This document shows positions 50,210-58,779 of a stretch of DNA of 64,000 bases, piece after piece; the first letter of the stretch is position 1, and every line of letters starts with the position of its first letter. The notes under the pieces were generated by a model. That model was given only the letters and a program-made list of their open reading frames with translations, ran no database searches and had not been told where the DNA came from. The DNA comes from Arthrobacter sp. B3I9 (GTDB lineage: Bacteria > Actinomycetota > Actinomycetes > Actinomycetales > Micrococcaceae): the NCBI RefSeq assembly GCF_030816935.1, contig NZ_JAUSYO010000001.1, positions 62,001 through 126,000 on the forward strand, given 5' to 3'. Made by a program: the position numbers and the translations under genes.

Positions 50210-51709
50210 CTAGTGGACTTGGGCCGGGTGCTCCGCTGCGGCGGTCTTGCGCATCAGGGCGGACAGTACGACGGCGGCCACGGCAATCGCCGCCGCTGTC
50301 AGGAACGCGGCGTGCATGCCTGCGACCATGCCCGAGCTGGCGGCGACCACCGCGTAGATGGACACCAGCAGAGCCGTGCCGGCAGCACCGGCGACCTGCT
50401 GTAGCGTGCTCATGATGGCCGAACCGTGCGAGTAGAGGTGCGGGGGCAGCGGGTTCAGTCCGGTGGTGAACGCAGGGGTGAAGAGCAGCGCCAGCCCCAG
50501 GCCCAGGCCCACATGCAGTGCCACGATCCAGGCCACCGGCGTACTCGCGTCCAGCAGGGCGAACTGGAACAGGGACAGCACCAGCAAAACCGATCCTGCC
50601 AGGGTCAGCGGCAGCGGTCCCACCTTGTCGAAGGCGCGGCCGATGAACGGGCCCAGCAGGCCCATGGCCAGTCCGCCGGGAAGCAGCACCAGGCCCGTCT
50701 CGAGTGACTTCAGTCCGCGGACTTCCTGCAGGTACAGCGGCAACAGGATCACGGCGCCGAACAGGGCGATCATGGCGACGACCAGCAGCAGGACCGAGAC
50801 GGTGAACATGCGGAAGTTGAAGGCGCGCAGGTCCAGCAGGGGCGCCGAGGACTTCTGCAGGCGCAGCTGGCGGAAGACGAAGGCCACCATGGCTGCCGCT
50901 CCCACAACCAACGCGACCACGGCCGGCGAGCCGGGCCCGCCCTGGCCTCCGCCGATCTGGCTGAGGCCGTAGACCAGGCCACCGAAGGCCGGAACAGTCA
51001 GGACTACGGACAGGGCGTCCAGCCGGCTCTTCTCCGTTTCCCCGACGTTGGTCAGGTACCGGGCACCGATGGCGAGGGCCGCCAACGCAATCGGCAGCAC
51101 GAACACGAACATGAAGCGCCAGGAAAAGTGCTCGAGGATGGCGCCGGAGACCGTGGGGCCCATTGCCGGTGCCACCGAGATGGCGATGCTGACGTTGCCC
51201 ATCACGGCACCGCGGCGGGCGATCGGGACCAGGGTGAGGATCGTGGTCATCAGCAGCGGCAGCATGATGGCGGTGCCCCCGGCCTGGACAATCCGGGCGA
51301 GGAGCAGGATCTCAAAGCCCGGGGCCAGGGCCGCGAGCAGCGTTCCGCCGGCGAAGAGGCCCATGGCCAGCAGGAAGACGGCCCTGGTGGACAGCCGCTG
51401 CAGGATGAACCCCGTGGTGGGAATGACCACGGCCATGGTGAGCATGAAGCCGGTGGAGAGCCACTGTACGGTGGGCGCGTCCACGCGCAGGTCCACCATC
51501 AGCCGCTGCAGCGCCACGTTCATGATGGTCTCGTTGAGGATGACGACGAACGTAGCCACCAGCAGCGTGACAATGATGGTCACTGATTCACGGGACATCT
51601 TGTCGGCGGGCCTGCCCGCTGCGGGCGCCGCCGGGGAGGCGCCCGCGGCCGGTATCTGGGCGGCCGGGGCCGGTTCCCGGGAGGTTTTGGAGGAGACGTT
51701 TGATGGCAT
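50210..51709 (-). CDS. DHA2-family (14-helix) MFS drug exporter
   Basis: Proton-driven multidrug efflux protein of 499 residues. The N-terminal tail is Ala/Pro-rich, followed by the DHA2 start (TLLVATFVVILNETIMNVAL; motif D1-like), the motif C-type GPTVSGAILEHFSWRFMF, and about 14 hydrophobic segments. AAGGGA precedes the ATG at 51707-51709. An inverted repeat at 51776-51801 upstream may be an operator, but no regulator gene is adjacent. The substrate is unknown. Confidence 0.88.
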   Translation of the reverse strand: MPSNVSSKTSREPAPAAQIPAAGASPAAPAAGRPADKMSRESVTIIVTLLVATFVVILNETIMNVALQRLMVDLRVDAPTVQWLSTGFMLTMAVVIPTTGFILQRLSTRAVFLLAMGLFAGGTLLAALAPGFEILLLARIVQAGGTAIMLPLLMTTILTLVPIARRGAVMGNVSIAISVAPAMGPTVSGAILEHFSWRFMFVFVLPIALAALAIGARYLTNVGETEKSRLDALSVVLTVPAFGGLVYGLSQIGGGQGGPGSPAVVALVVGAAAMVAFVFRQLRLQKSSAPLLDLRAFNFRMFTVSVLLLVVAMIALFGAVILLPLYLQEVRGLKSLETGLVLLPGGLAMGLLGPFIGRAFDKVGPLPLTLAGSVLLVLSLFQFALLDASTPVAWIVALHVGLGLGLALLFTPAFTTGLNPLPPHLYSHGSAIMSTLQQVAGAAGTALLVSIYAVVAASSGMVAGMHAAFLTAAAIAVAAVVLSALMRKTAAAEHPAQVH

Positions 51710-51775
51710 GGGGTTCCCTTAGGAAGATGTGATGGGTCCGGCGGGCGCTGCCGATGCTGCTGTTGCCAACCGGCG

Positions 51776-51801
51776 ATTCCGCGAAGTAATTCCCGCGGAA
51801 T
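51776..51801. promoter_or_regulatory. Inverted repeat between the MFS exporter and panC
   Basis: ATTCCGCG-N10-CGCGGAAT is a perfect 8-bp inverted repeat, 67 bases upstream of the exporter ATG and 23 bases after panC. It could be an operator for the exporter or the panC terminator; no T-tract follows on the panC side. Confidence 0.45.
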
Positions 51802-51823
51802 AAAACTTTCTCGTTCCGGCGGC

Positions 51824-52723
51824 TCAGGAATCCAGCAGGACGTTGTCTATCAGGCGCACGGCGCCCACTTTTGCGGCGATTAAGGCCAGCGCCTGGCCCC
51901 GGAAAGGCGTGTACTTGCAGTTCTCCGCCAGCGGTTCGAGGGTGAGCGGATCCACGACCTCGAAGTAGTCCAGCTGCACGAGCGGCTGCGACTCCACCAG
52001 CGCCTGGGCGGATTCAAGGTCCAGCGGCTCGCGGGCGTTGGCCTGGTCCTCGATCAGCCGCAGCGCCCGGGACAGCACCAGCGCGGCGTCGCGCTCCTGC
52101 TCTGAGAGGAAGCGGTTGCGGCTGGAGAGGGCGAGCCCGTCGGCGGACCTCACGATCGGAACCGGGACGATTTCCACCGGGAAGTTCAGGTCCGCCACCA
52201 TGCGCCGGACCAGGACCAGTTGCTGGGCGTCCTTCTGGCCGAAGTACGCCCGGTAGGCGGGCAGCACTCCGCCCCGGCCCGCGCCGGGCATCCCGTAGTG
52301 CAGCAGCTTGGCCACCACGGTGAGGGCGCCGTCGAAGTGTCCGGGACGGGAGGCACCCTCCCATTTCCCGGCGAGCGGCCCGGCCGTGACCCGCACCATC
52401 GGCTCCCCGTCGGGGTAGACCTCGCCGACCTCCGGAGCGAAGACGAGGTCCACGCCTTCAGCCTCGAGGAGGGCCAGATCGGCGTCCAGGGTCCGGGGGT
52501 ACCTGTCCAGGTCCACCGCCTCGCCGAACTGCAGCGGGTTGACGAAGATGCTCACCACCACCACGTCGTTCTGCGCGACGGCGGTGCGCGCCAGCTGGGC
52601 ATGTCCCGCGTGCAGGGCCCCCATGGTGGGGACGAGGCCCTGCGAGCTGCCCTTCTTGAGCGCCAGCAGCCGGGCGCTTTCAGTCCGGAGCTGCGCGGAT
52701 GTGGTCACCAGTTGGATCGCCAA
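51824..52723 (-). CDS. panC: Pantothenate synthetase
   Basis: Joins pantoate and beta-alanine with ATP to make pantothenate. The 299-residue protein has the HIGH-like MGALHAGH (34-41), [32 protein letters not shown] and the KMSKS-equivalent [12 protein letters not shown] at 52721-52723 is the start, with AAAGGA six bases upstream. It is the last gene of the ftsH-fol-panC block; panD is not visible here. Confidence 0.96.
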   Translation of the reverse strand: MAIQLVTTSAQLRTESARLLALKKGSSQGLVPTMGALHAGHAQLARTAVAQNDVVVVSIFVNPLQFGEAVDLDRYPRTLDADLALLEAEGVDLVFAPEVGEVYPDGEPMVRVTAGPLAGKWEGASRPGHFDGALTVVAKLLHYGMPGAGRGGVLPAYRAYFGQKDAQQLVLVRRMVADLNFPVEIVPVPIVRSADGLALSSRNRFLSEQERDAALVLSRALRLIEDQANAREPLDLESAQALVESQPLVQLDYFEVVDPLTLEPLAENCKYTPFRGQALALIAAKVGAVRLIDNVLLDS

Positions 52724-52749
52724 GTCGAATCCTTTAATAAGAGTGCGTG

Positions 52750-53658
52750 TTAAGAGTGCGGGCCGTTCGTATCCGGGCCCTCGAGGGCCCGGCCGATGCC
52801 GTTGACCTGGTCCGGTTTCAGCATGCCCCGGTTCCCGGCCCGCCGGGCCGTTGCCCGGGCCATGGCGAGGTATGCCTCCAGAATATCGCCGCGGGAACCG
52901 GTGTCCTGCTCCCGGAGGGCCTCGGCGTGGGCCGCGACGGTGCCCACGTCACCGCGCGCCACCGGACCGGTCAGGGCGGATTCGCCCGAGGCCAGCGCGT
53001 TTTCCAGCGTCGCGCGCAGGAGCGGGCCCAGCATGCGTTCCGGAGCCTCGACGCCGACTTCGCCGAGAAGCTGCGAGGCCTGCGCCACAAGGGTGACCAG
53101 ATGGTTGGACCCATGCGCGAGGGCCGCGTGGTAAAGCGTGCGGTCGGCTTCGGCAATGACGACCGGTTCGGCGCCCATCTCCACGACGAGGGCCTGCGCA
53201 ATGGGGAGCATGGCGGTGTCCGCGGTGACCCCGAAGCTGCAGTCCAGCAACCTCGTGAGGTCCAAGCTCATGCCGGTGAAGGTCATCGCGGGGTGGAGCG
53301 CCAGCGGCACGGCCCCGGCGGTCCGGATGGGGTGCAGGATGCCGACGCCGAAGCGGCCCGAGGTGTGTGCAACGAGCTGCCCGGGCTGCCAGGCGCCGAG
53401 TTTCGCGAGCCCCTCCACCAGCGGGCCGAGCGCGTCGTCGGGAACCGCCAACAGGACCAGTTCGGCGCGCTCGACGATGTCCTGGATCTCCAGCACCGGG
53501 ACGCCGGGCAGCAGGGTCTCCGCGCGTTCCCGGCTGGCGTCGGAGACCGCGGACACGCCGATGACCGCGTGCTCCGCGCCGCGCAGCGCGGCACCCAGGA
53601 CGGCGCCGACCTTGCCGGCACCAATGATTCCGACGCCGAGGCGTCCTGGCTTAGCCAT
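52750..53658 (-). CDS. Rossmann/DUF2520 protein upstream of panC (Rv3603c-like; ketopantoate reductase candidate)
   Basis: Reductase-like protein of 302 residues. The N-terminal Rossmann fold has [14 protein letters not shown], and [16 protein letters not shown] is the usual second NAD(P) segment. The C-terminal DUF2520 helical domain contains HPAMTFTG and [17 protein letters not shown] lies nine bases before the ATG at 53656-53658; longer frames overlap the next gene. The same neighbour precedes panC in M. tuberculosis. Fold and position suggest ketopantoate reduction (a PanE/PanG role), which is inference. Confidence 0.85.
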   Translation of the reverse strand: MAKPGRLGVGIIGAGKVGAVLGAALRGAEHAVIGVSAVSDASRERAETLLPGVPVLEIQDIVERAELVLLAVPDDALGPLVEGLAKLGAWQPGQLVAHTSGRFGVGILHPIRTAGAVPLALHPAMTFTGMSLDLTRLLDCSFGVTADTAMLPIAQALVVEMGAEPVVIAEADRTLYHAALAHGSNHLVTLVAQASQLLGEVGVEAPERMLGPLLRATLENALASGESALTGPVARGDVGTVAAHAEALREQDTGSRGDILEAYLAMARATARRAGNRGMLKPDQVNGIGRALEGPDTNGPHS

Positions 53659-55255
53659 GCTGGGGGCCTTCCTTCCGGACGGGTTTTTCGATGACCGGTT
53701 CTTCAATGACTGGTTCGTCGCTGGATGTGGTGTCTGCGGGATGCGGCAGGAGCGGTGCCACCTGCTCCAGCCAGTGCTCGCTGGTCTGGTTCTTGCGTGC
53801 GGCACGGGCACGGGCCGCTTGCGCGTCAAGCAGCACCTTGCCTTCCGGGAGCCCGGCCTGGATCACTTTCGGGGAGACGGGGCCGGCCGTGGTGTGCAGG
53901 ACAAGGTCCACGACGCCGAACCGCCGGGACAGCGGACCCCGCTGCAGGGCCATGGACTGCGTGCGCTGGTGCGGAACCATGACGAACTGCCGCCACCACC
54001 GTCCCGACCGGATCAGCAGCGCCGTGTCGGTGGCGGTGAAGCCGTTGCGCCGCCAACCCAGCGGGGCCAGCAGCCGCGCGCGGCGCGGAGTGGTGATAAA
54101 GCCGCCGTCGTCCGCTGTCCCCGGCGCACCGCCGGCACCGGAGGCGTCGGCCAGTCCATGCAGACCGGCGATAAAGACGCGGACCGGATCCGGGGTCCCG
54201 GGGTCCGGCAGGACCAGGGAGAGCATCTTCATCACATCATCGAGAGTGCCGACCGGCATGAGGGTGGTCCGGGACGAGCTTCCGCCGTCGGCCGGTGCCG
54301 CACCGTAACCGGCGACGTTGACCTGGATCCGGTACCAGCCGAAAACCCGCCAGAGCGGAGGCTGGCTCACCTTCATGGCCTGGATCCGGCCCGGCGGCAG
54401 GGTCTGCGCCTGGGTGTCCAGCAGGCCATACCGCAGCCGGATGCCGTCCGGGGAGATGGCGGCAGTGAAGTTGTAACCCTTGCTGAACGAGCTCCAGTAC
54501 GCGGCGGCCAAGCCCAGCCCGGCCGGGATCAGGTAGAGGTAGAAGCTGTGGTTCTCTGTCACGGCCGAGAGCGCCACCGATGCCGCGGCGCCGAGCACGA
54601 TTGCGACGCTTTGCTCGCTCAGCAGCAGCGAACCGACCAGGCGGGGCGGAGGTACAGTCAGCACCGTGTACTCGGGAGCCTCGGCCGGGGCGGTCCCGGG
54701 GTGCGCCGGATCGGGCACCGCTCCGGCGGCGCGCGCCAGGATGGTTGCCCTGAGCTGGCGTGCCTCGTCGATCCGCAGATACGCCAGCCGCACCGCTGAC
54801 TCGCCGGCGTCGGCCACCTCGAACTTCAGTTCTGCCAGGCCGAAAATCCGCGCCAGCAGCGGCTGCACGATGTCGATCGCCTGGACCCGGTCAAGCCTCG
54901 CCTGGCGCTGCTGTTTGACGAGGAAGCCAGTGTTGACCCGCACATAGCCTTCGGCGACCTGGTAGCGGGTGAAGTACCAGCCCAGGATGTAGCCCGCCAC
55001 CGTCAGGAGCAGGATGGCTGCGCCACCGAGCAGCAGCCAGGGTGCCCGGCCGGCGACCCGTTCATCGATCAGGGGACCACCCTGGAGCACCCGTTCGAAG
55101 GTGTCCCGGCCGACGAAGAACCCGATGGCGGCCAGCGCCACCCAGCCGCGCACGAAGGGCGAGGCGGGGTGCACGCGCTGCCAGCCGGTTTCGGTGCCTG
55201 CCGGCGCAGGACCGGGGGCCGCCGCGGGGGCCGCGCTGGTACTGTCCGGTTTCAC
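53651..55255 (-). CDS. Membrane protein with bacterial PH (YdbT/bPH2) domains
   Basis: Protein of 534 residues with two membrane-helix pairs (FVRGWVALAAIGFFVG and LLLGGAAILLLTVAGYILG; later SVAIVLGAAASVALS and FYLYLIPAGLGLAAAYW) and three repeated bPH2 segments (VNTGFLVKQQRQARLDRVQAI; YGLLDTQAQTLPPGRIQAM; IRSGRWWRQFVMVPHQRTQS). Such YdbT-type proteins usually pair with a small YdbS-type PH protein, here the gene immediately upstream. GTG at 53653-based frame start 55253-55255 is chosen (GGAAG upstream). The 3' end overlaps the DUF2520 gene by eight bases. Confidence 0.85.
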   Translation of the reverse strand: MKPDSTSAAPAAAPGPAPAGTETGWQRVHPASPFVRGWVALAAIGFFVGRDTFERVLQGGPLIDERVAGRAPWLLLGGAAILLLTVAGYILGWYFTRYQVAEGYVRVNTGFLVKQQRQARLDRVQAIDIVQPLLARIFGLAELKFEVADAGESAVRLAYLRIDEARQLRATILARAAGAVPDPAHPGTAPAEAPEYTVLTVPPPRLVGSLLLSEQSVAIVLGAAASVALSAVTENHSFYLYLIPAGLGLAAAYWSSFSKGYNFTAAISPDGIRLRYGLLDTQAQTLPPGRIQAMKVSQPPLWRVFGWYRIQVNVAGYGAAPADGGSSSRTTLMPVGTLDDVMKMLSLVLPDPGTPDPVRVFIAGLHGLADASGAGGAPGTADDGGFITTPRRARLLAPLGWRRNGFTATDTALLIRSGRWWRQFVMVPHQRTQSMALQRGPLSRRFGVVDLVLHTTAGPVSPKVIQAGLPEGKVLLDAQAARARAARKNQTSEHWLEQVAPLLPHPADTTSSDEPVIEEPVIEKPVRKEGPQHG

Positions 55256-55265
55256 GGAGCTTCCG

Positions 55266-55778
55266 TCACAGCCCGGCCAGCCGGGCTTCACCGCGCGCGG
55301 ACAGCTGCTCACGGAGCCGTGCGCCCTCCGCGGCCGGGAGGCCGGGAATCTCGGCACTGGTTCCCCCAGAGGCGGTGTGCAGTCTTACGGTGCAGAGGCC
55401 GAGCCCGCGTTCCACCGGACCGGCGCCGATGTCCACGTACTGCATGCGCCCGTAAGGGACCACGAGGAGGCGCTGGAAGAAGATCCCGCGCCGGATCAGC
55501 AAGTCATCCTCGCGTTCGGCATAGCCGATCGCCCGGACCTGCCGCGGAATGAGCAGCAGCCGCCAGAGCGCCAGAAGGCCCGCCACCGCCGGCACGGCGG
55601 CGGCGAGCCACAGCGGGTAGCCCTGCCACCAGCCGCTGAGGACCAGGACCAGCGGCATTGAGAGGGCAGCCAGCACGAGCAGGTTTCCGAGGGCCCAGCC
55701 CGCGATCCGCACCGTGATGTAGCGCGGCGATACCGGGAGCCAGATGATGCCGGGAGGGTCAATCGCCTCGGTAGGCAT
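55266..55778 (-). CDS. Small membrane protein with bacterial PH domain (YdbS-like)
   Basis: Protein of 170 residues with two hydrophobic helices (WALGNLLVLAALSMPLVLVL and LWLAAAVPAVAGLLALW) and a C-terminal bPH2 domain (IRRGIFFQRLLVVPYGRMQYVDI). AGGG precedes the ATG at 55776-55778. It overlaps the DUF3180 gene by 20 bases and stops ten bases before the larger PH protein, so the two PH proteins are probably a complex. The function is not known. Confidence 0.85.
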   Translation of the reverse strand: MPTEAIDPPGIIWLPVSPRYITVRIAGWALGNLLVLAALSMPLVLVLSGWWQGYPLWLAAAVPAVAGLLALWRLLLIPRQVRAIGYAEREDDLLIRRGIFFQRLLVVPYGRMQYVDIGAGPVERGLGLCTVRLHTASGGTSAEIPGLPAAEGARLREQLSARGEARLAGL

Positions 55779-56283
55779 ATTCACCCTCCGCCTTGGGCCT
55801 GCCGCGCTTCCCCTGCACTCCCTGTCCGCCGTCGGCGTCACCGTCCTCCGGCGGAATGCGGCAGAAGCGCTCCACCACCAGGCCCACCACCACCATGATC
55901 AGGCCGCCGCCGGCCATTGCCAGGGCCTGCCAGGTCAGGTCCTCGGTGCTGCGGACGTTCCAGAGCCGCAGCTGGTCCAGGAAGATCCCGGCGTGCCAGC
56001 CCAGCAGGACGCTTCCGGTGTACGCGCAGGCCTGGGCGAGGACCAGGGTCCAGGCGGCCAGGATCGGGTTGATCATCTTCTTTTTCTTGCCGTTGCGCCA
56101 GCGCAGCACGCGGATGCCCAGCATGAGGGTCAGGACCACGATCACGCCCATGGTCACGAGCCCCGTCAGCGGCAGCACCGGGGTGGAGAGACCGTAACGG
56201 GCGGTCAGCAAGGTGGCGAGATAGCCCGCGAGGGCCACGCCCACGCCGATGACGAGGAGGAGCCAGGGGTTGATCGGCTTCAT
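55759..56283 (-). CDS. DUF3180 membrane protein
   Basis: Protein of 174 residues with four membrane segments (WLLLVIGVGVALAGYLATLL; LTGLVTMGVIVVLTLMLG; ILAAWTLVLAQACAYTG; ALAMAGGGLIMVVVGLVV) and a charged C-terminal tail. It corresponds to Rv3605c, which also follows folK in M. tuberculosis. Its ATG overlaps the folK stop (ATGA). Function unknown. Confidence 0.88.
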   Translation of the reverse strand: MKPINPWLLLVIGVGVALAGYLATLLTARYGLSTPVLPLTGLVTMGVIVVLTLMLGIRVLRWRNGKKKKMINPILAAWTLVLAQACAYTGSVLLGWHAGIFLDQLRLWNVRSTEDLTWQALAMAGGGLIMVVVGLVVERFCRIPPEDGDADGGQGVQGKRGRPKAEGEYAYRGD

Positions 56284-56819
56284 GGCCGTTCCACCGTTCC
56301 GGCGGCATCATGGACGTCCTGGAAACCGTCGAAGGGGGTCAGGCCTGCGAAGTCCGGTGCCTTGAGCGCCAGCTCGCCCACGCGTTCGCCGTTCAGTTCG
56401 GCGGCGCTGTCGATCAGGGACCACGGGTACAGCACGAACGCCCGCTCGGCCGCCCGCGGGTGGGGCAGGGTCAGTTCCGGGTCGGAGCTGACCAGGTCAC
56501 CGTAGGTGATGATGTCCGCGTCCAGCGTGCGGGGGCCCCAGCGGACCTCCCGCACCCGCAGGTGCTTCTGCTCGACCGCCTGGCAGTGCCGCAGCAGGTC
56601 CAGCGGCGGCAACGTGGTTTCGACCGAGATCACCATGTTGAGGAAGTCCGGCTGGCCTGGCGGACCGCCCACCGGCTTCGTCTGGAAGAGCGGCGAGATG
56701 GCCAGGAGCCGGACCTCCGGCGGGTCGACCAGATCGGCGACGGCGGCCGAGAGGGTGTCGTTACGCTCTCCAAGGTTGCTTCCAAGCGCAATCACGGCAC
56801 GGGTGAACAGCTCGTTCAT
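56280..56819 (-). CDS. folK: 2-amino-4-hydroxy-6-hydroxymethyldihydropteridine pyrophosphokinase
   Basis: Transfers pyrophosphate from ATP to the pterin precursor in folate synthesis. The 179 residues show ALGSNLGERNDTL, SPLFQTKPVGGPPGQPDFLN and the HPPK signature VRWGPRTLDADIITYG. Its ATG overlaps the folB stop (ATGA), and its stop overlaps DUF3180. Confidence 0.96.
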   Translation of the reverse strand: MNELFTRAVIALGSNLGERNDTLSAAVADLVDPPEVRLLAISPLFQTKPVGGPPGQPDFLNMVISVETTLPPLDLLRHCQAVEQKHLRVREVRWGPRTLDADIITYGDLVSSDPELTLPHPRAAERAFVLYPWSLIDSAAELNGERVGELALKAPDFAGLTPFDGFQDVHDAAGTVERP

Positions 56820-57175
56820 GTCCGCTCCCTGCGCACGCTGACCGAGACGTCGCCGAAGTCGACCGCGATGGGGGCCTTGGGCTTGTGCACGGTGATGTCC
56901 ACGGCGGCGACATCGAACCGGCGCAGCACATCGTCGGCGATCCGCACGGCCAGGGCCTCGATCAGGTTCAGCGGATCCCCCGTGATCCAGCCGCGGATGC
57001 AGTCCGCCACCTCGCCGTAGTGGGCGGTGTCGAGGACGTCGTCAGTAGCGGCCGCCTTGCTGAAATCCAGGTGCAGCACCGCGTCCACCACAAACGGCTG
57101 GCCGTCGCGGCGCTCGAAATCAAACACACCGTGATGGCCGACGGCGGTGACGCCGGTCAGCGTGATCTGGTCCAT
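56816..57175 (-). CDS. folB: Dihydroneopterin aldolase
   Basis: Converts dihydroneopterin to hydroxymethyldihydropterin and glycolaldehyde. The 119-residue protein has GVTAVGHHGVFDFERRDGQPFVVD with the usual GxxxxGVFxxE-type core, the conserved ALAVRIADDVLRRF, and KPKAPI near the C-terminus. It lies 14 bases after folP and overlaps folK. Confidence 0.95.
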   Translation of the reverse strand: MDQITLTGVTAVGHHGVFDFERRDGQPFVVDAVLHLDFSKAAATDDVLDTAHYGEVADCIRGWITGDPLNLIEALAVRIADDVLRRFDVAAVDITVHKPKAPIAVDFGDVSVSVRRERT

Positions 57176-57189
57176 GGTCGCCGGCCGGA

Positions 57190-58113
57190 TCAGTTGTTGC
57201 CGGGCCGGGCCGGCGCCATGCGCGCCGCGACCTTGACGGCGTCGAGGCTGGGGCCGACGTCGTGCACGCGCACCGCCCAGGCGCCGCGGAAGGCGCTGAT
57301 GGCAGTCACTGCCGCGGTGGCGGCATCACGTTCGGCCGGCGGTGCGGCCTTGCCGGCAACCGTCAGCAGGCTGCCGAGGAAACGTTTGCGGGAGGCGGCT
57401 ACGAGCACCCGGTGACCCAAGCCGTGCAGGACCTCCAGGTTCCGCAGCAGTTCCCAGTTCTGCTCTTCATTCTTCGCGAAACCCAGGCCCGGGTCCACGA
57501 TGATCTGCTCCGGGACGGCACCGGCCGCGTACAGCCTGTCGCGAACGCCGGCCAGTTCGGCTGCCACCTCTTCAGCCACATTGCCGTAGTCGGCCAGGGA
57601 GTCCATGGTGCTGGCGTCGCCGCGGCGGTGGGTCAGGATGTAAGGGGCTTTGCTGCGGGCCACGAGCTCGGCCATCTCCGGTTCCATGGTCAGCCCTGAA
57701 ACGTCGTTGATGATCGCGGCGCCGGCGTCGAGCGCCGCGGCCGCGGTGGCCGTGTGCGTTGTGTCGATGCTGACCAGGGCGCCGGCCTTGACCAGGGCCG
57801 CGATGACCGGCAGCACGCGCCGGAGTTCCTCTTCGACGCTGACTTCGTCTGCGCCGGGCCGCGTGGACTCTCCCCCGACGTCGATGATGTCCGCGCCGCC
57901 GTAGAACATCCGCAAGCCGGCGGCGATGGCGGTGTCCGTTGAGGCGTGCTGCCCGCCGTCGCTGAACGAATCGGGCGTGACATTCAGGATTCCCATCACA
58001 AGCGTGCGGTCCGTCGGCAGGTCCTTGAAGGCCGCCGCCGGACGCGCTTTGCGCAGCACAGGCAGGGGCGAGGTTGCCGGGCCGGTGCCTGGGGATGCGG
58101 CTAGGGAATCCAT
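57190..58113 (-). CDS. folP: Dihydropteroate synthase
   Basis: Joins p-aminobenzoate to the pterin; the target of sulfonamides. The 307-residue protein has VMGILNVTPDSFSDGG, GADIIDVGGESTRPGA, the INDVSG strand, IIVDPGLGFAKNEEQNWELL and the C-terminal RVHDVG. GGAAGG lies about 11 bases before the ATG at 58111-58113. It follows folE by nine bases. Confidence 0.96.
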   Translation of the reverse strand: MDSLAASPGTGPATSPLPVLRKARPAAAFKDLPTDRTLVMGILNVTPDSFSDGGQHASTDTAIAAGLRMFYGGADIIDVGGESTRPGADEVSVEEELRRVLPVIAALVKAGALVSIDTTHTATAAAALDAGAAIINDVSGLTMEPEMAELVARSKAPYILTHRRGDASTMDSLADYGNVAEEVAAELAGVRDRLYAAGAVPEQIIVDPGLGFAKNEEQNWELLRNLEVLHGLGHRVLVAASRKRFLGSLLTVAGKAAPPAERDAATAAVTAISAFRGAWAVRVHDVGPSLDAVKVAARMAPARPGNN

Positions 58114-58122
58114 AGTCTGTAC

Positions 58123-58770
58123 TTACCTTCCGATGATGAGGCTCATGGCCTCGGCACGGGTAGCCGGGTCATGCAGCTGCCCGCGCACCGCGCTGGTGAC
58201 GGTCTTGGCGCCGGGCTTGCGGATGCCCCGCATCGACATGCAGAGGTGTTCGCATTCGACGACGACGATCGCGCCGCGCGGCTTGAGGTGGGTGACGAGC
58301 GCTTCGACGATCTGCGTGGTCAGCCGCTCCTGCACCTGCGGGCGGCGGGCGTACATGTCCACCAGCCGGGCCAGCTTGCTCAGGCCGGTGACCCTACCGT
58401 CGTGGGACGGGATGTAGCCAACGTGGGCCACGCCGTGGAACGGCACCAGGTGGTGCTCGCAGGTCGAGTAGAACGGGATGTCCTTGACCAGGACCAGTTC
58501 CTCGTGGTCCAGCTCGAAGGTGGTGGCGAGGATTTCGGCAGGGTCGTGGTGCAGCCCCGCGAACATTTCGTTGTAGGCCTTGGCCACCCGCTTCGGGGTG
58601 TCCAGGAGGCCGCTGCGGTCAGGGTCCTCGCCGATGGCCAGCAGGATCTCCCGCACGGCCGCCTCGATCCGTGGGCGGTCCACCTTGGTGCCGGCGTGTT
58701 TGTCGGATGCCTCCGCCGCCGAAGCGGCGGAGGCGGGTTCGTCGTCGTCGTCTTTAAAGAATGAAGTCAC
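58123..58770 (-). CDS. folE: GTP cyclohydrolase I
   Basis: First enzyme of folate synthesis, forming dihydroneopterin triphosphate from GTP. The 215-residue protein has an acidic N-terminal tail, zinc ligands in [11 protein letters not shown] and in CEHLCM, and [23 protein letters not shown]. Its GTG start (58768-58770) is six bases after a TAGGCT hexamer (58782-58777) that overlaps the ftsH stop codon, so folE may have its own leaderless promoter besides read-through from ftsH. Confidence 0.96.
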   Translation of the reverse strand: MTSFFKDDDDEPASAASAAEASDKHAGTKVDRPRIEAAVREILLAIGEDPDRSGLLDTPKRVAKAYNEMFAGLHHDPAEILATTFELDHEELVLVKDIPFYSTCEHHLVPFHGVAHVGYIPSHDGRVTGLSKLARLVDMYARRPQVQERLTTQIVEALVTHLKPRGAIVVVECEHLCMSMRGIRKPGAKTVTSAVRGQLHDPATRAEAMSLIIGR

Positions 58771-58779
58771 AGAAGAAGC

